Shown here in pieces: positions 58,057 through 64,000 of a stretch of 64,000 nucleotides of DNA. Source of the DNA: Nymphaea colorata (taxonomy: Eukaryota > Streptophyta > Magnoliopsida > Nymphaeales > Nymphaeaceae). The stretch spans positions 4,732,174 to 4,796,173 of the forward strand of contig NW_022204507.1 in NCBI RefSeq assembly GCF_008831285.2, given 5' to 3'. Under the pieces are notes generated by a model that had not been told where the DNA came from, searched no databases, and was given only the letters and a program-made list of their open reading frames with translations. Positions within the stretch are counted from its first letter, which is position 1, and every line of letters starts with the position of its first letter. A program made the translations under genes and the position numbers.

Positions 58057-59783
58057 ATGGTTGAAACTAGATCGCAAGCTAAGCAGACTCCTCAAAACGA
58101 GGCTTCATCCTCTGAACTCCGTCCAAAAACACTTGGCCTCCCAGCAATTGAGCTAAGAGCTTATCATATGTTCTGTTTGTTCATGGAGCGATTCATGAAG
58201 GAGCAAGAAGAGCAAAAGGCCTTGATGGTTACTCTAGAGCCGGATAATGAAAAGACTGCCAAGCAGAAAAGAAAGAAGAAAACAATAAGTCTTCTCTTGA
58301 AAATCAGGATGAAGATTATTTGTGTTCAAATTCGACGACTAGCAAGTAAGAAAAACCTGAACTATTTTCTCTCAAAAAGAAAAAGACAACAAAGAAAAGC
58401 AAAAGGGAAAAGTTGTTATCATAGAAAGCAACTCACCCAGTCCTATCACCATTGAAAGTTCGAAAGGAAGCCCAAAAGGAAGAGAAAGCCTACCAAGAAA
58501 GTCAAAAAGACAAGGAAGTACATCACTAGCAGTAGCTCAGACAGTGAGAGTTCTGAAGAAAAAGTAAAGGAGATCGAGGGCAAGAAGAAAAAGACCAAGC
58601 CAGAATTGGTCGAATCAAGTGATGATGAAAGTCCGACTATGCACAGATTTTATGAAATTGAGAAAAGAATGAACAATCTTGAGCTTAGGGGGAAGGGAAA
58701 CATTCATACTCATGTGAGGACTACTACTTTGGCATGGAAGGGGACGAAGTTGTGAAAGGCTTGCCAGAGAATTCATCAGATATGATGGAACCACTTGTCC
58801 ACACGTTCATCTTTCAACATTTTTCAATGATTGCTACAAAATTCGGAGAAATAACAGAGCTTTGTTCCGATATTTTCCAAGAAGTCTTGAAGGCATTGCC
58901 GCACAATGGTACAAATAAAATATCAATCTAATGAGCTGAAGCAATTTGACAAATTGATTTCAAAAGATTTGAACAAAATGCTCCCATGGCTCCAACCCTC
59001 AGTACTATTTGCAGTCTTCATCAGAAACAAGGAGAAAAGACTCGAGAATTCATCCAAAAATGGAGAATTCAATGCAATCAGATGAGGGAGCCCATTTCTG
59101 AGACACAAGCCTTGTCACTCATCAGGAAAAATCTTTCCAAACCCTTGAAAAATCTCATCCGCAATGCCCCGATCAAAACCTTTGCTGAGTTGAATGAACA
59201 AGCAAACTCGATAGAAGAAGGAATTGAGGACGGAGATTTTGATGGAATTATTGCTCCTAAATATAAAGAAAATGGAAAGAAAGGAGGAAGGGCAAAGTTG
59301 CCCACACACTTCATAGCCAATGCTGGCATTAGAAAGGATCATGGCAACAACTACAAGCATGACAAGGAAGTCAATTTCAAGAAGAACTCGCAGTTTATCA
59401 AAGGCGACGATGAAAGGAAAAACAAACACCCAGGTTGGAGCTACGACCGAAAATTCACTCCTCTCAGCTAGTCTCGAGAGAAGATCCTCAAATACCTTCT
59501 CGCCAAAAGAACTATCGTCTTGCCAAAAGTATTTGAGCCTCCGAGAATGATGGGAGGAAATAAAGAAAAACTGTGTAAGTTTCATCGTGCCCCTGGTCAT
59601 GGCACTGAGGATTGTTTTGTTCTCAAAAATATTATTCAAGACTTCATCAACAAGGATCTCATGATTGGTGATGATAGCATCCCTGAGGTGTTGAGGAATC
59701 CATTTCCTGACCATGGGAAGGTGGTAGTGGCCATGATCACCACAGGCACTCCACTTCCATATCATCCGCAGGAGCACATCTAA
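58057..59783 (+). pseudogene. gag: Ty3/gypsy gag (broken)
   Basis: A start at 58057 (MVETRSQAKQTPQ) opens a lysine-rich N-terminal part. The capsid-type retrotransposon gag domain follows at about 58800-59260, with LFRYFPRSLEGIAAQWY in one frame and FIQKWRIQCNQMREPISETQ in another. A nucleocapsid-type zinc knuckle of C-x2-H-x4-H-x4-C form (CKFHRAPGHGTEDC, 59574-59615) follows in a third open block (59520-59783). Gag would package the element RNA into virus-like particles. The several frame changes and stops make this copy non-functional. Confidence 0.75.
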
Positions 59784-59928
59784 CCTTGTGGTAGAAGTAG
59801 TTCACATAAAGTCACGGTGACAGATCAAGGTGGGAAACCTTTGGATTTTATTGTTCTGATGAACAGAAAGACAGAAGGTTCATCTAAAAAGCTTCCAATA
59901 ATCACAAAGACTTTTATCTTACAAAGCG

Positions 59929-60382
59929 GTGATGATGAATCTTCAAATGACTCTGGATAAAGATTCATGCTACTGGGGTAAGGTCCTCCCCTTGAAAGAA
60001 CGTATAGTTGAAGGAGATTGGATTCGACCCTCTAAGGACCAGTCAATTACCTTTTCAGAGAAGGACCTCTCAAAATGGAGATATTTTCATGAAGATGCTC
60101 TTTACATCGTCGTCCAATTCAATGGAATGACTGTGCCACATGTATTGATTGACAGAGGAAGTGGCTTAAATATTATTCCCCAATCTCACGACCAAAGCTT
60201 TGGGATTTCTTGAAGACAAATATCATTCCGATAATACCAAGATCTACAGATACGATGGCCGAGGCATGAACAGCAAAGGTACCCTCGACATGAATGTGAT
60301 CATTGAAAATACTAGTCATTGCATTGTATTTCACGTGGTAGATGTACCACCATCATACAACTTGCTTTTGGGACGACCTTGA
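59929..60382 (+). pseudogene. Ty3/gypsy aspartic protease (broken)
   Basis: VLIDRGSGLNIIP at about 60142-60180 occupies the place of the catalytic D-T/S-G motif of retroelement proteases, with arginine where Thr or Ser is expected. A frame change at about 60200 leads into the second half, with VVDVPPSYNLLLGRP, the conserved flap-side/C-terminal ILGR-type motif. It would cleave the Gag-Pol polyprotein; the substituted active site and the frameshift suggest a dead copy. Confidence 0.7.
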
Positions 60383-60484
60383 ATCCATCAAGTACAAGGG
60401 ATCCCATCCACTCTTCATCAATGCCTGAAATGGAATGTTGGTCCATCAGTCATCACTGTCTGTGCTGAGAATCCGGTCGAGAGG

Positions 60485-60820
60485 TTGATGCAACTCATGC
60501 TCCCTAGGCCAATTGATCCAGTGGATGTACCGAGCATAAGAACAACAAAGGACAGACCTTTGGAAGAATGGATGCGAAATATGGAGATAGGGGAACCATC
60601 CAGGAATGCTTATACTATTTCAAGCAATCGTGCAAGTTACCAAGAACACCAATTGTATGTTCATTTCATGAAAAACCCTAAGGGTTTTCAGTTGCTTTTG
60701 AAATGTGGCTACCGTCCATTCACTGGCCTCGGGAAAAATGAAGATGGCATCTTGCAACCTATTAGCATATCTTTTCAGATGAACATGAGAAGACTGGGAT
60801 ATCTTTGTTGTCGATTTTAA
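60485..60820 (+). pseudogene. linker with G-patch-like motif between protease and reverse transcriptase
   Basis: This 111-codon open block contains LLLKCGYRPFTGLGKNEDGI, which fits the G-patch core (GY..G.GLG....G...PI). G-patch motifs are known from betaretrovirus proteases and occur in some plant gypsy elements, where they are thought to bind nucleic acid. Here two consensus glycines are replaced. The frame is lost just after the motif. Confidence 0.55.
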
Positions 60821-60879
60821 ATTCGTCCAACTCTTTCCTTTATCCTCTTTACAGGATGTCGGAACTCAATGTCTCAGTT

Positions 60880-61930
60880 TATTTTTTTCCTCGGAAGTCC
60901 TCCCAGAAAGCATTTATCGAACGAGCAGTCGGTGAAATGGAACCTATGGCAATACCCGAGTCAGAATTACCAAAATTCACTCAGATTCAAAAACAAGAAC
61001 ATCTCTCATCCTTGGTTAATGATCCAATTGAAGAAATTAATATTGGAACCAGTAAAGATCCTAAAATTCTTCAAATTGGCACCAGTTTGTCAGTAGATGA
61101 GAAGAAAAGATTGGTGGACTTTCTTATAAGTAACCAAGAAGCTTTTGCTTGGACTTATGAAGATATGCCAGGCTTAGACCCCCAGTTGGTCGAACATCGT
61201 TTGCCCTTAAATCCTAACTGCAACCAATTAAGCAAAAATTGCGCAAGCTTGACCATCGACTAGAATGCCATGTAAAAGAAGGACTAGAAGTCTTGCTAAA
61301 GGCAAAATTCATTTGTGCCATTGATTACCCCGAATGGTTGGCGAACATCGGGGTGGTCCCTAAGAAAAATGGCAAAGTCAGGTTATGCATTGACTTTCGA
61401 GACTTGAACAAAGTCACACCGAAGGATGATTATCCTCTTCCAAACATTGTTCTTGTTGACAGACAGTACTGCAGGTCATGCAATGTTTTCTTTCATGGAT
61501 GGATATTCGGGATATAACCATATTAAATAACAGTCAAAGATCAACCTAAGACCGCTTTTACTACACCTTGGGGTACTTTTTGTTACACGGTAATGCCATT
61601 TGGGTTGAAGAATGCTGGAGCAATCTATCAAAGGGCAATGGCTGCCATCTTCCATGATCAGACGCACAAAATCATGGATGCGTATATCGATGACATATTG
61701 ATCAAATCCAAGATGAGAGAAGATCACATTGAAACTCTTACCCAAGTATTCGAGAGGCTTTTATAGTACAAGCTTCGCCTGAATCCTCAAAAGTGTGTGT
61801 TTGGGGTTGAGTCAGGCAAATTCTTGGGTTTCATGGTCAGTAAGAAGGGGATTGAAATGGATCTTACCAAAGCTAAGGCAATAATCGATATGCCACCACC
61901 TACCAATATCAAGGAGTTGTGAAGTTTGCA
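60880..61930 (+). pseudogene. Ty3/gypsy reverse transcriptase (broken)
   Basis: An N-terminal linker (ending AFAWTYEDMPGLDPQLVEH, about 61140-61200) leads into the fingers (ANIGVVPKKNGKVRLCIDFR, DLNKVTPKDDYPLPN), the first catalytic Asp (FMDGYSGYNH, 61492), TPWGTFCYTVMPFGLKNAGA, and the catalytic YIDD at 61683-61694. At least three frame changes (about 61235, 61490 and 61530) and stops at about 61531 and 61764 break it. It would copy element RNA to DNA. The catalytic residues themselves are preserved. Confidence 0.85.
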
Positions 61931-61973
61931 AGGGTAAATCCAATCCATCAGACGATTCATTTCTAATCTGGCT

Positions 61974-62470
61974 ATGAGATGCGAGCCATTCAACCAGCTA
62001 CTGAGGAAATGTGTCAAGTTTGAATGGGGTTTTGAATGCCAACAGTCATTTGAAAGGATCAAGAAATACCTTCTAAATCCACCAATTCTAAAACCACCAA
62101 TGTTGGGTAGACCATTGCTGCTTTACATCACAGTGAATGAGTCAGCATGTGGCGGCTTTTTGGAACAATATGAGGAAGGAAGTCGCACCAAACATGCAAT
62201 CTATTACATTAGTACTCTCCAATAGAGAAAACTTATCTGACATTGGTTTGGATGTGTTAGAAGTTGAGACATTATTTATTAGCTTGTGAGGTCAAGATAC
62301 TCTCCAAGCTAAATCCTCTCAAGTACATCTTGGAACAACCATTTCTTAATGGGCGTATCGCCAAATGGCAAGTTCTATTGATGCAATACGATCTTGAATA
62401 TGTGTCTCAGAAGTCAATCAAAGGACAAGCAATTGCGGATCAGTTAGCAGACTTCCCTCAGTATGAAGAA
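61974..62470 (+). pseudogene. retroviral-type RNase H of the Ty3/gypsy element (broken)
   Basis: Follows the reverse transcriptase with the linker FEWGFECQQSFERIKKYLLN and LLLYITVNESACGGFLEQ, then after a frame change NPLKYILEQPFLNGRIAKWQ and LLMQYDLEYVSQKSIKGQAI. This is the first of two RNase H modules; in Tat-type elements this copy is commonly decayed and the catalytic set is incomplete, as here. The C-terminal half shares one open frame (62264-62872) with the second module. Confidence 0.75.
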
Positions 62471-62499
62471 ATCAGAACAACGGATGAGTTTGCAAATGA

Positions 62500-62935
62500 A
62501 CATGTACTAAGATTGGAAACAGTTTTGACATGGAAGATGTACATTGATGGGTCCAGAAATGTGATGGGAGCAAGCATAAACATCTTACTCATCATTCCAG
62601 AAAACAAAATGATCCCGTACTCTTTGAAACTTGATTTTCCATGTACCCATAACATGGGTGAATATGAAGCCCTCATACATGGACTTCATTTTTTATTGAG
62701 CTTTCAAGTGAAAAGAGTGCATGCCTTCGGTGACTCACAGCTTATTATAAACCAAGTGAATAGAGAATGGCAAGTCAAAGACGAAAAGTTGGTGCCATAT
62801 CAAGAAATCGCTACCTCTTTAATCCGTCAATTTGAAGAAGTACAATTGGCTCACGTAAAAGAGAGAAGGTAACCCTATTGCGGAATGCCTCGCGAGCTTA
62901 GGATCCACCATCATTTTTTGAACCAATGAAGCAAT
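62500..62935 (+). pseudogene. second (archaeal/plant-type) RNase H of the Tat element
   Basis: In the open block to 62872: WKMYIDGSRNVMGAS with catalytic Asp, NMGEYEALIHGLHFLL with catalytic Glu, and HAFGDSQLIINQVN with the next Asp. After a frameshift at about 62870, GNPIAECLASLGS follows, where the final catalytic Asp of the ADALA-type motif is replaced by Glu. An additional RNase H between the first one and integrase is diagnostic of the plant Tat lineage (Ogre, Retand and relatives). It would degrade RNA in RNA-DNA hybrids during replication. Confidence 0.8.
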
Positions 62936-63029
62936 CCGTTCTTTTGAGATTGGAAGATTAGAAAACCCTGCTTTTGAAACGATGGTGCATGTTCTTCATA
63001 TCCAAGGGGGGAATACACCTTGATACCAT

Positions 63030-64000
63030 GACATGAAAAGGTGTATTGAAAGCGGAGAATTCCCAGCCGAAATGCCTAAAAATGAACAAAAAGCAATACA
63101 ACGAATGTCAGCGAGGTACTTTATCCTAGCAGGGGTATTATATAGACGTGGATTTAGCACTGAATACTCTCGGTGCCTTGATGAAGATGAGACGAAGGAA
63201 GTCATCGAAGAATCACATCAAGGAGATTGTGGGGGCCATGTTGGTTACCAAACCCTCACCAAACAAATAATTCGAGCAGAGTATTATTGGCCTACCATGC
63301 AAAAAGACTGTCACCAATACGTCAAAAGATGCAAAGAATGCCAACTGCATGCTCCAATGATTCATGCCCCAGCCTCTCACTTGCATTCCGTGACATCTCC
63401 TTGGCCATTTTCAAAGAGTGCATGCCTTCGGCGACTCACAGCTTATTCTAACGGCCATAAGTATTTTCTTGCTGCAACGGATTATTTTACCAAATGGGTA
63501 GAAGTCGTCACACTCAAAATAGTGGAAGGACGTCATGTAGTGTCCTTCATTCACAAAAATCTTCTTTGCAGATTTGGAGTCCCTCATGATATAGTATCTG
63601 ACAACGAAACTCATTTCAAGAATGAAAAGATGAGACAATTGTGCAGCAGGTACCACATTACACACCATTTTTCAACTCCTTATTACCCCCAAGGCAATGG
63701 ACAAGCAGAGGCTACAAACAAGATCCTGATCCGCATCTTGAAACGGACAGTAGAAACTAGAAGAGATTGGCATGAAAAGATGCATAACGATCTATGGGCC
63801 TATCGCACCACTATTAGAACTCCAACAAATGCTACTCCAGCAAAGCTAGTCTATGGAACAGAAGTGGTTTTACCATTACATGTGTTGAAACCAGCTTTGA
63901 AGTTCGCTTCTCTCATAGAGCTCCCTCTAACTCATTATCAGCAGAAAAGGCTAATGCAACTCGATTTGCTAGATGAAAAGAGGCTAAAAGCGGCTGAACA
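63030..64000 (+). pseudogene. Ty3/gypsy integrase (catalytic Asp replaced; cut by window end)
   Basis: One long open stretch. The HHCC zinc-binding domain spans about 63205-63350 (SHQGDCGGHVGYQTL ... CKECQLH). The core follows, with FLAATDYFTKWVEVV, the second catalytic Asp at 63600 and the catalytic Glu at 63708, exactly 35 residues apart as in the DD35E family, then AYRTTIRTPTNATPAKLVYG. Where the first catalytic Asp (WG.D) should stand, just after PWPF, 12 codons read SKSACLRRLTAYS instead; this patch matches a piece of the element's own second RNase H. The frame stays open but the enzyme should be inactive. The element continues beyond the window. Confidence 0.85.

Noticed and set aside
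59115-59777. 220-codon minus-strand ORF
   Set aside because: It lies antisense to gag; the plus strand carries clear gag and zinc-knuckle motifs, so this is a shadow.
1-64000. CRISPR arrays, tRNA or rRNA genes, organelle DNA insertions
   Set aside because: The tandem repeats lack regular unique spacers, no cloverleaf or rRNA sequence was recognised, and no plastid or mitochondrial gene was seen.

Overview
This is eukaryotic nuclear DNA from a flowering plant. It is AT-rich, gene-poor and crowded with repeats. There are no operons, Shine-Dalgarno sites or bacterial genes. The plant assignment rests on an LRR receptor-like kinase of the Xa21/FLS2/EFR type, a Tat-lineage Ty3/gypsy retrotransposon with two RNase H domains, copia remnants, CACTA-type ends and several AT-core elements with GC-rich or motif-rich arms. 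The species cannot be told from the sequence alone.

Layout. 1-10 kb: intergenic DNA with CACTA-like ends, minisatellites and a local duplication (8.69-9.99 kb). 10.4-16.4 kb: two direct copies of a copia-like LTR/leader segment flank a candidate three-exon minus-strand gene (15111-15704) that I do not recognise. 16.4-21.1 kb: a broken minus-strand LRR receptor kinase lacking its catalytic loop. 21-30 kb: a 1.5-kb tandem duplication and several short elements, one of which seems to carry a captured first exon. 30-37 kb: more short elements, a small candidate secreted-protein gene with a TATA box (32341-32733), and a duplicated pair. 37.1-43.4 kb: a second LRR-kinase relic on the plus strand, an unrecognised coding relic, an orphan prefoldin-subunit-4 exon, a perfect 34-bp-arm palindrome, and an inverted copy of the last kinase exon and intron. 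44.1-46.2 kb: a copia reverse transcriptase scrap and an old LTR in reverse orientation. 52.3 kb to the window end: a large, decayed Tat-type Ty3/gypsy element with an LTR of about 3.6 kb. It continues with a primer-binding-site-like stretch, a plant-mobile-domain-like ORF, gag, protease, a G-patch, reverse transcriptase, RNase H, a second RNase H and integrase, and is cut off by the window edge.

Little here is likely to work as an ordinary gene. The best candidates are the 107-residue three-exon gene and the 130-residue secreted ORF. The most striking observations are structural. One is an in-frame patch in the integrase copied from the element's own second RNase H, which removes the first catalytic aspartate region. 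Another is the palindrome that ends exactly where a 1-kb inverted duplication begins. No clearly new multi-gene system was found.
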